A DNA stretch of 64,000 nt, taken from NCBI RefSeq assembly GCF_008757455.1, contig NZ_VCMV01000013.1:11839-75838 (forward strand). The letters run 5' to 3'. This document shows, piece by piece, positions 27,147-35,499 of this stretch. Origin of the DNA: Microvirga brassicacearum (GTDB taxonomy: Bacteria; Pseudomonadota; Alphaproteobacteria; Rhizobiales; Beijerinckiaceae). How positions within the stretch are numbered: the first letter of the stretch is position 1; every line of letters begins with the position of its first letter. The notes beneath the pieces are model-generated. The model saw nothing but the letters and a program-made list of their open reading frames with translations, ran no database searches and was not told where the DNA came from. The position numbers and the translations under genes are program-made.

Positions 27147-27668
27147 AGCCCAGACCCGTTTAGAGCCAGAACGCTATAGCGGTGGCAAGGGCGACGCCTG
27201 AGAGGAAGTTGGCGGCAAGTTTGTCGTAGCGGTGGACGCGGCGGAAGTCCTTGCGGCGGCAGAAGGCGTTCTCGATGAGGTGTCGGCCGCGATAACGTTC
27301 CTTGTCATAGCAGATGGCGCGCTTGCGGCTGCGCCGGCCGGGGATGACGGGAACGGCGCCAGAATCGCGGAGCCAGAAGCCTCGGCGGGACCAGCGGTTG
27401 AACCGGTTGTACACAGTCGTCGACGGCCCGTAGTCGGTCGGGCAGTCACACCAGCGGCAGCCCACCTTCAGCACGTGAAGGATGCCGGAGATCACCCGTC
27501 GGTCGTCGACGCGCCTGGCGCCAGGTTGGTTCCTCGGCAGATGCGGCTCGATCGCCGCCCACGCCTCATCCGACAACCAGAACAGCGCCATGCGCCACCT
27601 CCCGTGATCCACGCCATCCGTGAATCAGGAAAGCTGCTCCGCCTCAAGCCTTTGATTGGGTTTGAGCC
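27147..27668 (-). mobile_element. Internally deleted IS5-family (IS427-group) element
   Basis: The element of about 522 bp is flanked by CTAG on both sides (27143-27146 and 27669-27672), the target duplication expected for this IS group. Ends are imperfect inverted repeats (agcccagaccc at the left; ggctcaaaccc as reverse complement of the right). Its transposase gene lacks the central part, so it can only move in trans. Confidence 0.7.
27160..27612 (-). pseudogene. IS5-family transposase with a large internal deletion
   Basis: The first 85 or so residues are a normal IS427-group OrfA (FWLSDEAWAAIEPHLPRNQPGARRVDDRRVISGI, VYNRFNRWSRRGFW). The frame then jumps to the C-terminal DSGAVPVIPGRRSRKRAICYDKERYRGRHLIENAFCR and ends LATAIAFWL. 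Roughly 100-130 central residues, including the first two catalytic aspartates, are missing. The reading frame nevertheless stayed open. Confidence 0.85.
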
Positions 27669-27672
27669 CTAG

Positions 27673-28513
27673 GGTCTGGACTCAATCATGCCCACCAGAG
27701 GACGAGGGCGGCGAGAGCGACGGCTGATCGGAAGTTTCGGGCGAGCTTGTCGTAGCGGGTCGCGATGCGGCGCCAGTCTTTGAGACGGTAGAACATGCGC
27801 TCGACGAGGTTGCGCCTCTTGTAGGCTTGGCGATCGAAGGGATGGACGCGTCTGCGGGTCGGATTGTTGGGGATGACGGGCGTCGTTCCGCGTTCGGCGA
27901 GGAACTGCCGCAGACCGTTGGCATCGTAAGCGGTGTCGGCGGCGCACAGTCGCGCTGGAGGCAGCGGGCCGAGGAGCGGGAGCGCGGCGCGGATATCGCC
28001 GAGCTGGCCTTTGCTTACCTCGAGCGCGATGGGGCGTCCGAGGGGATCGCAGACGGCGTGGATTTTCGTTGTCCTGCCGCCGCGCGAGCGACCGATCGCT
28101 TGCGCTTCGGCCCCCCTTTTTCACCCGCCGCCGAGCGATGCGCTTTGGCGGTGGTGCTGTCAATCGCGTGAAAGTCGTCATCCGGCGCGAGTTGGCGCAA
28201 GGCCTCAAACAGGCGCTGCCAGAGCTTGCGCCGCGACCACCGGTTCCAGCGGTTGTAGATCGTCGTATAGGGGCCGTAGACCGGCGGGCAATCCCGCCCC
28301 CGGCATCCCGACATCTGCACATGAATGATGCCGCTCAGCACCCGCCGATCATCGACCCGGCGGGCGCCGGGCTGGTTCTTTGGCAGATGCGGCTCGATCG
28401 CCAGCCACTGCGCATCGCTCAACCAAAACTCGTTCGCCACGATCCAAGCTCCGTCAATTCAGAGCTTGAATCATATTCAAATGCAGATTCCTAGGCGTGA
28501 TTGAGTACAGACC
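27673..28513 (-). mobile_element. Complete IS5-family (IS427-group) insertion sequence
   Basis: The 841-bp element is bounded by inverted repeats: left GGTCTGGACTCAATCATG (27673-27690), right GGTCTGTACTCAATCACG as the reverse complement of 28496-28513 (16 of 18 identical). Flanks are CTAG on the left, shared with the neighbouring element, and TTAG on the right. It carries a two-frame transposase that looks intact. Confidence 0.85.
27686..28440 (-). CDS. IS5-family transposase, OrfA/OrfB joined by a -1 frameshift
   Basis: OrfA (28440 down to 28015) begins MANEFWLSDAQWLAIEPHLPK and contains AIDSTTAKAHRS with the first catalytic Asp. OrfB ends at 27686 and carries the second Asp (ADTAYDANGLRQFL) and the Glu (NLVERMFYRLKDW). 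The frames meet at an A5G6 run (complement of 28111-28121), where a -1 slip fuses GEKGG to AEAQAIGRSRGGRTTKIH. This is the standard way such IS427-type elements make full transposase, so I annotate one product of about 250 residues. Confidence 0.85.
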
Positions 28514-28975
28514 TTAGGGATATCGACACCTACATGGAAAATCCCTTTGCGAGTACACATCCAAAAAGGCCTTGGCGAAATGTTCGCCAAACTTACCGAG
28601 TCGCAACTTATCGAGGTGCGTCAGGAAGGCGCTAGGCATGGCTGATTGTGCCAAACCCGAATTACCATCAGGTTGCGATATAACCATAGGACTACTCAGA
28701 CCAACCAACCGCCAATTGGGTAATGTTTACGAAATTCCCTCTTGGTTTCAATAAGCATAGATTTTCTAAAATGCCTGTGAGGCTCGACGATGGGCGGCCC
28801 ACGACAAGTCTTGAGTTTTGCGTTGGTTTCGTCCGCTCACGTTCTCTCAGCGAGATGGCACTCATCCGGGCGTACACACAAAAATCCGGTATGCGGGACA
28901 TCAGGTCGCCTTCGGAAACTGCCCGGTCCTGCCAAACGTTACGAGCGAATGGTCCATTCATCACCGCCTTCAGAT
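28514..28975. other. Intergenic stretch without a recognisable gene
   Basis: About 460 bp between the right end of the IS427-type element and the polX fragment. Several open frames exist but none resembles a protein I know. No repeat or RNA structure stands out. Confidence 0.4.
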
Positions 28976-29292
28976 ATGACCGCCCAAGCCTCTGAGGGCC
29001 TCGATGCGCCCGCCGTCGCCCGGCTGTTGGATGAGATCGGGCAGCGGCTCGTGCTCGCAGGAGAGAACCCTTACAAGGCACGCTCCTACTCCCGGGCTGC
29101 GGAGAGCCTCCAGTTGCTCGTTGAACCCCTTGAGCAGGTAATCGCCGCAGGACGGCTCCAGGAGATCCCAGGAGTGGGTGCCGCTTTATCAGAGACGATC
29201 CGGCGACTGCACCGGACGGCATGACGCCGCGTCTGGAGGCCATGCGGGCCGAGGAAGACGCAGGGCAGAACCATGCCCAGTGGAAAGCCTGA
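28976..29292 (+). pseudogene. DNA polymerase X (PolX) N-terminal fragment, frameshifted
   Basis: MTAQASEGLDAPAVARLLDEIG, GENPYKARSYSRAAESL and LQEIPGVGAALSETIRRLHRT match the helix-hairpin-helix domain of bacterial PolX. A one-base deletion near 29218 ends this frame at 29224. The neighbouring frame continues the homology (TPRLEAMRAE) and then runs into unrelated sequence. The polymerase and PHP domains are absent, so the gene is dead. Confidence 0.75.
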
Positions 29293-29588
29293 ACATTGGC
29301 CGGTTTGCGCTCTGGTAGAAGGAAGAGATTGGACGTGCTGACAAGAGGGCCCAGATGTGAGCGATCGATCCACCGTCAGTTCCTCCGTAGATCGGTTCAT
29401 AGCGCCTTCCAGATAGGCCCTGCGCTTGCTGCAGCCGCTTCATGACGCACGTCGCCTTGCAAAAGAGCACGATGCATCCGATATCAGCGTTGGTCGAATT
29501 CATCACGGCATCACTTTCTTCCTCCCGGTGATCCCGTGTCGGCCGTTCCCTCTGGAAGGTTTTGACTCTTTTGTCGGACCTCTACTTT

Positions 29589-29616
29589 GCCGGGCCTCGT
29601 GCCCGGCCTTTTTTTT
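29589..29616 (+). terminator. Rho-independent terminator-like hairpin
   Basis: GCCGGGC, 5-nt loop, GCCCGGC (29589-29607), followed by C and eight T residues. The structure is strong, but no gene is apparent just upstream in 29293-29588. It may be a remnant, or end a transcript I cannot identify. Confidence 0.6.
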
Positions 29617-29685
29617 GCGCATGCCATTCCGTGCGGTGCCCGCGCGCACGATCACCCGACGGAGAATACCGCAATGCCTCCGCGG

Positions 29686-30101
29686 TCAATGCAAGATTTG
29701 GCTGCCGTCGATGATGATGCGTTTAGGACTTCCATGCCGCTCAGGAGCCTTGGTCAGAAGCGTTTCGCGGCCGCCAGGTCGCGGTGTCCGCTGAACCAGA
29801 ACTCGACCGTATCGCCCATTTGTCGATCGCGCGGTAGAGATATCTCCATTCTCAGCGCATTTTTGATGTAGGTTTCATCGACATGCTATTTTCGGCCGAC
29901 AGCACGCTTTTGCAAATTGACACGCTGAAGCAGTTCCGGTGAATAACGGACGACCCAGCGATGGATGGTGGCGTGGTGGACGGTGATGCAGCGCTCGGCC
30001 ATCATCTTTTCGAGATTGCGGAGGCTCAGTCCGTAGGCAAGATACCAGCGCACGCACAGCAAGATCAGCGAACGATCGAAATGGCGGCCTTTAAACGTCA
30101 T
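29686..30101 (-). pseudogene. Decayed IS6-family transposase
   Basis: The frame starts MTFKGRHFDRSLILLCVRWY and continues through HHATIHRWVVRYSPELLQR to VGRK. There a TAG (29886-29888) replaces the expected Trp before HVDETYIK. A pair of compensating shifts garbles the RGEWRYLYRAIDK region. DTVEFWFSGHRDLAAAKRF ends in another shift, after which PERHGSPKRIIIDGSQ appears in a new frame. The C-terminal third is missing. Confidence 0.8.
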
Positions 30102-30145
30102 ACACCTCCGAACTTTACCGGGGTGTAGGCCGGAGCAGGTTACCG

Positions 30146-30165
30146 GAGAGTTTGCGACAGTTCCC
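30146..30165 (-). repeat. IS6-type terminal inverted repeat
   Basis: The reverse complement reads GGAACTGTCGCAAACTCTCC, an IS6-family end, located about 45 bp before the start of the decayed transposase. It marks the promoter-side end of that element. Nothing comparable is seen at the other side, so the distal end was lost. Confidence 0.6.
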
Positions 30166-30209
30166 GCTTCGGCGACTGTGCAATAAGAGTGGGAATCTGG
30201 TGCATTGAG

Positions 30210-30620
30210 ATGAGGAGTAGCTCGTTGGGCGACACATACCGCGTGGGGCGATCGAGAACTGGCCTTGGCCTATTTGCAACAAGGCTTATCGAGAAGGGCG
30301 AATTCATTGTCGAGTACGATGGCCCACGCCTCACCAATGATGAAGTCGAGGAACGCAGGAATACACGGTATCTTTTCACCGTGAATAGCCGATGGACCGT
30401 CGATGGATCTCCGCGGTGGAACCTTGCCCGTTATATCAATCATTGTTGCAGGCCGAACGCCGAGGCTGTGATTACGCGGGGCAGGATTCGGATCAAAGCC
30501 CGCAAGCGGATTCGACCAGGTGATGAGATCGCCTACCATTACGGCAAGAGTTATTTCGATGCATTCATCGCACCTAAAGGCTGCAAATGCCCGAAATGCG
30601 AGCCGGGTGCCGCCGGATGA
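30210..30620 (+). CDS. SET-domain protein-lysine methyltransferase
   Basis: This small protein of about 136 residues transfers methyl groups from S-adenosylmethionine to lysine in its family. SET motifs are all present: GLGLFATRLIEKGEFIVEY (18-36), RYINHCCRPNAEAV (74-87, pseudoknot motif) and GDEIAYHYG (104-112). A C-terminal post-SET-like CKCPKC (C125, C127, C130) could bind zinc with the motif cysteine. ATG 30210 is preferred; GTG 30189 is possible. No clear ribosome site is seen, and the decayed IS6 end lies about 45 bp upstream. Its substrate is unknown; the Lys-rich HU-like protein at 62763 is one conceivable target. Confidence 0.85.
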   Translation: MRSSSLGDTYRVGRSRTGLGLFATRLIEKGEFIVEYDGPRLTNDEVEERRNTRYLFTVNSRWTVDGSPRWNLARYINHCCRPNAEAVITRGRIRIKARKRIRPGDEIAYHYGKSYFDAFIAPKGCKCPKCEPGAAG

Positions 30621-30949
30621 GTTACGTAGGCTCGTGGACCTGTTCAGAAATACAAGCCTACATGGATGGTCTGTGAGCCGACCCTGACGCTGATCTTGAA
30701 ATGATCCGTCTGCACAATTATTGAAACATTGCGTGGCCGGTGGGCCACGATGTTGGTTCCCCCAGCATGGCGAACGCTGCAAAAAACAATCCCCGCGCCT
30801 CCAGAATCGCGCACGGCTTCGCCGGGTTCTGCCGCAAACTCGGTTTTTACTTGCCGATACTAGCGGATTCGCACTGACCGGATGCTGTAAAATCAATGGC
30901 TTAGCGCCATCGCCATGGCGGGCGAATAGCGCAAAAAAACCCTATACTT

Positions 30950-30967
30950 CAAGGTTGCGACAGAACC
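30950..30967 (-). repeat. Isolated IS6-type inverted repeat
   Basis: The reverse complement reads GGTTCTGTCGCAACCTT, another IS6-like terminus that differs from the one at 30146. It sits alone in the 30621-31074 intergenic region, which holds no recognisable gene. It probably marks a past insertion or deletion. Confidence 0.45.
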
Positions 30968-31023
30968 CATGGCGATTGGCCGCGATCCAGAAGACGGCTT
31001 GACAGCGAACGAACTGTATCGGT

Positions 31024-31057
31024 AGGTACATACCTGATAATATTCAGGTTCACACCT
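31024..31057. promoter_or_regulatory. Tandem AGGT-N4-ACCT operators of the amino-sugar operon
   Basis: Two inverted repeats, AGGTACATACCT (31024-31035) and AGGTTCACACCT (31046-31057), are 22 bp apart centre to centre, i.e. two helical turns. They lie directly in front of the first gene (31075). The likely ligand is the GntR/UTRA regulator encoded within the same operon at 39236 (inference). Confidence 0.55.
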
Positions 31058-31074
31058 AAGAGGATGCATACACG

Positions 31075-32046
31075 ATGGATCGCCTGCGGATCGGGGTCTT
31101 GGGAGTTGGCGTTCAAGGAAATCTGCATGCGCAGGTACTGAAGACCATACCGGAGGCAGACTTTGTAGGCGTGGCGGAGGCGGATGGCGCCCGTCGAAGC
31201 AAGGCGGAAGCAACGTTCGGAGTCCTTGGATATGGCTCTCTCGACGACCTTCTCGACCACGTGGATGCGGTTTCCATCTGCTTGCCCGATCATTTGCATG
31301 AGGAGCCGACACTGAAGGCGCTGGCGGCCGGAAAGCGGGTCCTCCTCGAGAAGCCCATGTCTATCTCGACCGCGAGTTGCGATCGCATCATGGCGGGATG
31401 TCCTGATCCGGATGCTTTGATGATCGGTCAGATCCTGCGCTTCGACCCTCGCGTCATCCGTGCTCGCGAGCTTGTGCGCGCCGGGGATATCGGAGAGATT
31501 TGGCACGCCAAGGTGTGGCGCTCGACATCGCAAGCGGTAGGGGTCGGCATCTGGGATCGAACTTCCGTCGCGTGGTTCCTGGGTGTCCATGATGCGGATC
31601 TTTTGCGTTTCGTCACGGGTCAGGAAGCGGAGGTGGTGGCTGCTATCGGCCGCAACGTGCTCTCTCCTGGCACGGAGGATGTCGTGCACGCGTTGTTGCG
31701 CCTTGATGGTGGAGCGATTGCCACCATGGAGAATAGCTGGACGCTCCCCCATAGTCGGCCCTCCCGTGCCGACGCGGGCCTTCGGATCATTGGGTCCAAG
31801 GGTGCCATCGAGGTCACCTTGAGCCATACGGACCTTCTCATGGTTCCGCGCGAAGGCAATGCGGTCAACATGGACACGTACTTCTGGCCCAGCCGCGAAG
31901 GAGCTGGCGCATCCAATCTTCGCACGGAACTGGAGGCATTCATTCGCGCAGCGATTTCCAAGGGACCCTCGCCGATCCCGGGGAGCGAAGGGCGTGCGGC
32001 GGTCGCTCTCGTCGAAGCTGTCGAAACGGCACTTGGAAAGCAGTAA
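31075..32046 (+). CDS. Gfo/Idh/MocA-family NAD(P)-dependent oxidoreductase
   Basis: This 323-residue sugar-type dehydrogenase has a Rossmann N-terminus RIGVLGVGVQGNLHA and the family signature lysine in LLEKPMSIS. The catalytic-region histidine is in FLGVHDADLLRF. It begins the operon, with AAGAGGA upstream of ATG 31075. Family members oxidise or epimerise hydroxyl groups of sugars, inositols and their acids. Position ahead of an importer, kinase and NanE-type epimerase suggests it prepares an unusual amino sugar or sugar acid for the pathway. Confidence 0.88.
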   Translation: MDRLRIGVLGVGVQGNLHAQVLKTIPEADFVGVAEADGARRSKAEATFGVLGYGSLDDLLDHVDAVSICLPDHLHEEPTLKALAAGKRVLLEKPMSISTASCDRIMAGCPDPDALMIGQILRFDPRVIRARELVRAGDIGEIWHAKVWRSTSQAVGVGIWDRTSVAWFLGVHDADLLRFVTGQEAEVVAAIGRNVLSPGTEDVVHALLRLDGGAIATMENSWTLPHSRPSRADAGLRIIGSKGAIEVTLSHTDLLMVPREGNAVNMDTYFWPSREGAGASNLRTELEAFIRAAISKGPSPIPGSEGRAAVALVEAVETALGKQ

Positions 32047-32061
32047 GGAAAGAGCCGAAAG

Positions 32062-32985
32062 GTGAGCGGGTATCTGGCGCATCGATTGCTTTCGTCCTTC
32101 GTCGTCATCCTCGGCGCGGCTACCATCATCTTTGTCGCCATTCGTGCTGTTCCGGGCGATCCTGCGATTGTCATGTTGGGCCCATCTGCGACGCCCGAGC
32201 AAATTGCGGCCTTGCGCAGTTCCTACGGTCTCGACCAGTCGGTGTTCAGCCAATACCTGCAATTCCTCATTCGCATGGTAACGTTCGATTTCGGCCCGTC
32301 TTTCAGGCTTGGAATGCCTGCGGGCCAAGTGATTGCAAACGCCCTGCCGGCGACCGCTTCCTTGGCCTTCATTTCGCTTTGCGTCGCCCTCGTCGCTGGA
32401 TTTCCCTTAGGCATTGTCTCGGCACTTCGGCCTAATGGTTGGGTCGATCGAGTCGTTTCGATCTTCTCCATGACCGGGCAGGCATTACCGAGCTTTTGGG
32501 TCGGCATCATGCTTGTCCTGATCTTCTCGAGGACTTTGCGCATTCTGCCGAGTGGAGGAGCGGAATCGCCCGGAGCGATTCTTATGCCAGCACTGACACT
32601 CGCATTGCCTTTCCTGAGCGTGGTCGTGAGGCTTGTACGTTCCGGACTGCTCGAAGTGCTCGGGGAAGGCTATGTGCAGACTGCCCGTGCCAAAGGATTG
32701 AAGGAGACCCGTGTGGTCGGGCGACACGCCTTGCGGAACATGCTCATTCCGGTCGTCACGATTGTGGGTCTCGAACTGGGAGGCCTGCTCGGCGGCGCGG
32801 TCATCGTCGAGACTGTCTTTGCCTGGCCCGGACTCGGCCGGCTACTAATCGATTCGATTGCTGCACGCGACTATTCCGTTGTTCAGGCCTGTGTCGTCGT
32901 TCTGGTGCTGGGTTTCGTACTCATCAACCTTGTCGTCGATCTTCTCTACGGTTTTCTCGACCCGCGAGTGCGAGTGGGATCATGA
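32062..32985 (+). CDS. DppB/OppB-type ABC transporter permease
   Basis: This 307-residue membrane protein starts SGYLAHRLLSSFVVILGAATIIFVAIRAVPGDPA, the N-terminal signature of OppB/DppB permeases. It has about six membrane spans and an EAA-type loop (YVQTARAKGLKETRVVGRHALRN). It starts at GTG 32062 with GAAAGG adjoining. The stop overlaps the next permease start (ATGA). Substrate not determinable; the operon suggests an amino sugar or small glycoconjugate. Confidence 0.9.
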   Translation: MSGYLAHRLLSSFVVILGAATIIFVAIRAVPGDPAIVMLGPSATPEQIAALRSSYGLDQSVFSQYLQFLIRMVTFDFGPSFRLGMPAGQVIANALPATASLAFISLCVALVAGFPLGIVSALRPNGWVDRVVSIFSMTGQALPSFWVGIMLVLIFSRTLRILPSGGAESPGAILMPALTLALPFLSVVVRLVRSGLLEVLGEGYVQTARAKGLKETRVVGRHALRNMLIPVVTIVGLELGGLLGGAVIVETVFAWPGLGRLLIDSIAARDYSVVQACVVVLVLGFVLINLVVDLLYGFLDPRVRVGS

Positions 32986-33869
32986 AGTCCGCGACCGCAC
33001 CAGTTCCAGCTCGCGCTTTGTCATCCATCTCCGCTCGATCGAAGATCGATCTGCGCTTGCTTGTGCCGGGATTGATCTGTGTGGTCTATGTGGTCGTTGC
33101 GATCATCGGACCATTCCTCACCCGCTACGATCCTGTGGCTACAAATACAAGCCAGCGACTGCGGCCGCCGTTTTCGGAGCTGCGCGACGGTTCCATTGCA
33201 TTGTTCGGAACCGACCAAGTAGGACGCGATCTCCTTGGGCAGGTGATCGCAGGAGCCCAGATTTCCCTGACTGTCGGTTTTCTCACATTGGTCATCGCTG
33301 GGATCCTTGGAACAGCTCTCGGAGTGTTGGCCGGTTACCGCGGCGGATGGGTCGATACCGTCCTGATGCGTCTCGCTGATATCCAACTGGCCTTTCCGTC
33401 AATCCTTCTCGCGGTACTGGTCGCGGCGGTTGTGGGCCCAAGCCTTTTGAACATCATTCTTGTCCTGGCATTCACGCGCTGGGTGGTTTTCGCGCGTGTC
33501 GCACGCGCGCAGACCCTTGCGGTCAAGAATCGCGATTTCGTTAGTGCATCACGCACCCTCGGGGCCGGCGACTGGCACATCGTGCGTCATTGCATTCTTC
33601 CGGCTCTGGTTGCCCCGGTGCTCGTCGTGGCGACGGTTCAGTTCGGGCTGGTTATCGTTGCTGAAGCTTCCTTGAGCTTTCTTGGTCTCGGCATGCCTGC
33701 AGGAACCCCGAGCTGGGGTGTTTCCATTGCCAGTGGCCGAAATTACCTCGCGACCGCCTGGTGGATTTCTACCATGCCGGGTCTCGTACTGTCCGCACTT
33801 GTCATCGCAGTCGGCGTCCTCGGCGACCGGTTGCGTGATCGCTTTGATCCAAACTTGACGACCCGGTGA
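32982..33869 (+). CDS. DppC/OppC-type ABC transporter permease
   Basis: This permease of about 295 residues has the N-terminal OppC_N type anchor (LVPGLICVVYVVVAIIGPFLTRYDP) and FGTDQVGRDLLGQVIAGAQISL. The EAA loop is FVSASRTLGAGDWHIVRHCILP. ATG 32982 overlaps the preceding stop. It pairs with the 32062 product to form the channel. Confidence 0.9.
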   Translation: MKSATAPVPARALSSISARSKIDLRLLVPGLICVVYVVVAIIGPFLTRYDPVATNTSQRLRPPFSELRDGSIALFGTDQVGRDLLGQVIAGAQISLTVGFLTLVIAGILGTALGVLAGYRGGWVDTVLMRLADIQLAFPSILLAVLVAAVVGPSLLNIILVLAFTRWVVFARVARAQTLAVKNRDFVSASRTLGAGDWHIVRHCILPALVAPVLVVATVQFGLVIVAEASLSFLGLGMPAGTPSWGVSIASGRNYLATAWWISTMPGLVLSALVIAVGVLGDRLRDRFDPNLTTR

Positions 33870-33914
33870 TAGCGCTTCCGCGCACCCGCACCGCAACAAA
33901 GGAGGGTTATTTCA

Positions 33915-35432
33915 ATGACGATTTTGCACCTTCACCGTCAAAGTCTCGGCATGTTTGCCGGACTGACCATAGCTGCATCCGCCGCCAGTATGCCATTATC
34001 GGGTGCATTTGCGCAGAGCGCGGCACAGACCTTGCGGGTGGCCAACCCGGTCGCGGTGGTGTCGCTCGATCCCTTCGGCGCAAAGGCCGCCGACCAGCCG
34101 ACGTTGACGGTAACGCAGGAGGTGCTTGAGCCGCTCGTCATGCGTCGGGACGGCGCCATCCATCCCTGGTTGGCGGAGCGGTGGGAGAACCCGGACAATC
34201 TGACCTGGATTTTTCATCTCAAGTCCGGCATCCAGTTTGCCGATGGCTCGCCGATGACGAGCGCTGACGTCAAGGCGTCGCTCGATCGTGTGATCGCGGA
34301 AAAAGGACCTCTAGCGGGCCTGTGGGCAGCCGTTGAGGCCATCGAAACGCCGGATGCACAGACATTTAAGATCAAGACGACGCAGCCCGTCGGCACGATC
34401 CTGAGTAATCTCACGATGCTGGGAATCGCACCTGCAGCAAAGATTCGAGATCCCAACTTTTTCAGTGCGCCCTATGGCACTGGGCCGTTCAAGGTCGCGT
34501 CATTCACCGCCGGTCAACTCGTGCGTCTGGTCCGCAACGAAAATTACTGGGGCGAAAAGCCAAAGCTGTCACAGATCGAGTATCGGTATATTCCGGAAGT
34601 ATCCGGCCGGATCACGGCCTTGGAAAACAACGAGATCGATTTCACGTGGGGACTTCCCCCAGATCAGATCGATCAAGTCAAGGACAGCAAGAGTCTCACC
34701 GTTGAGTCCTTCCCGACCTACTCCAACTACTACATGTGGTTCAACAATTCGAGAAAGCCCTTCACCGACGCGCGGGTGCGCCAGGCTATGTGGCATGCGG
34801 TGGATCTCGCTCAAATTCAGAAGGACCTTTTCCCCGGTACGGCGAGTCTGGCGAAGGGACCGATCCCGCAGGCCGTCTTCGGCTCATCAGTTCAAACGCC
34901 CTACGCCTATGATGTGGCGAAGGCAAAGAAGCTTCTTGCTGATGCCGGTTATCCTAACGGATTCGAAACGGCGATGATGTGGAGCAGCCAGTGCTGCGCC
35001 GCAGTTCGTGAGTTCGCGGAGACCCTGGTGAGTTACTGGGCGGCAGTCGGGATCAAAGTAACGCCCCAGGAACTGGAGCGCGCCACGTGGCTCGACCGGC
35101 TTCTGAAACTCGACTGGGATAGCACGCTCACCGATGGCAACACTCTCACCGGTGATGCTGACTTCACTCTGGCGCGACTCTATCTCTCGTCAGCCAAGCG
35201 CATGGGTTATGCCAATCCAAAACTTGACGAGATTTTGCTTGCAGCACGTGCAGAACTCGATCAGGCGAAGCGTTCCGAGCTCTACGCTTCAGCGGGGCGC
35301 CTCATCTGGGACGAGGCGGTGGGCATCTTTCCCCTCGATATGATGGTGCATGCGGTCTACCGCAGCAATGTGAAGGGATTCAAGCCGACTCCCAACGCAA
35401 TGCCGCGGTTCGAGAACGTGAGCAAAGACTGA
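33915..35432 (+). CDS. Extracellular solute-binding protein, family 5 (DppA/OppA type)
   Basis: This 505-residue periplasmic binding protein has a signal peptide (GMFAGLTIAASAASMPLSGAFAQ, cleavage after AFAQ). The family 5 fold follows: LEPLVMRRDGAIHPWLAERW, WIFHLKSGIQFADGSPMTSADV, NNSRKPFTDARVRQAM. A strong AAGGAGGG precedes ATG 33915. It determines the specificity of the importer; ligand unknown. Confidence 0.9.
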   Translation: MTILHLHRQSLGMFAGLTIAASAASMPLSGAFAQSAAQTLRVANPVAVVSLDPFGAKAADQPTLTVTQEVLEPLVMRRDGAIHPWLAERWENPDNLTWIFHLKSGIQFADGSPMTSADVKASLDRVIAEKGPLAGLWAAVEAIETPDAQTFKIKTTQPVGTILSNLTMLGIAPAAKIRDPNFFSAPYGTGPFKVASFTAGQLVRLVRNENYWGEKPKLSQIEYRYIPEVSGRITALENNEIDFTWGLPPDQIDQVKDSKSLTVESFPTYSNYYMWFNNSRKPFTDARVRQAMWHAVDLAQIQKDLFPGTASLAKGPIPQAVFGSSVQTPYAYDVAKAKKLLADAGYPNGFETAMMWSSQCCAAVREFAETLVSYWAAVGIKVTPQELERATWLDRLLKLDWDSTLTDGNTLTGDADFTLARLYLSSAKRMGYANPKLDEILLAARAELDQAKRSELYASAGRLIWDEAVGIFPLDMMVHAVYRSNVKGFKPTPNAMPRFENVSKD

Positions 35433-35499
35433 CCTTCGCGTCGGCCCCTGTCACCTTGACCTGGTCCAACGGAGGCTTTCGCGCCCTCGCAACTCAGAG

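Noticed and set aside
29426-29794. 122-residue plus-strand frame around the 29589 terminator
   Set aside because: It contains a strong terminator hairpin in its middle and overlaps the IS6 relic, so translation is implausible.
30949-32328. 459-residue minus-strand frame opposite the Gfo/Idh/MocA gene
   Set aside because: No recognisable domain, and it spans the promoter and two genes that are well supported on the plus strand.
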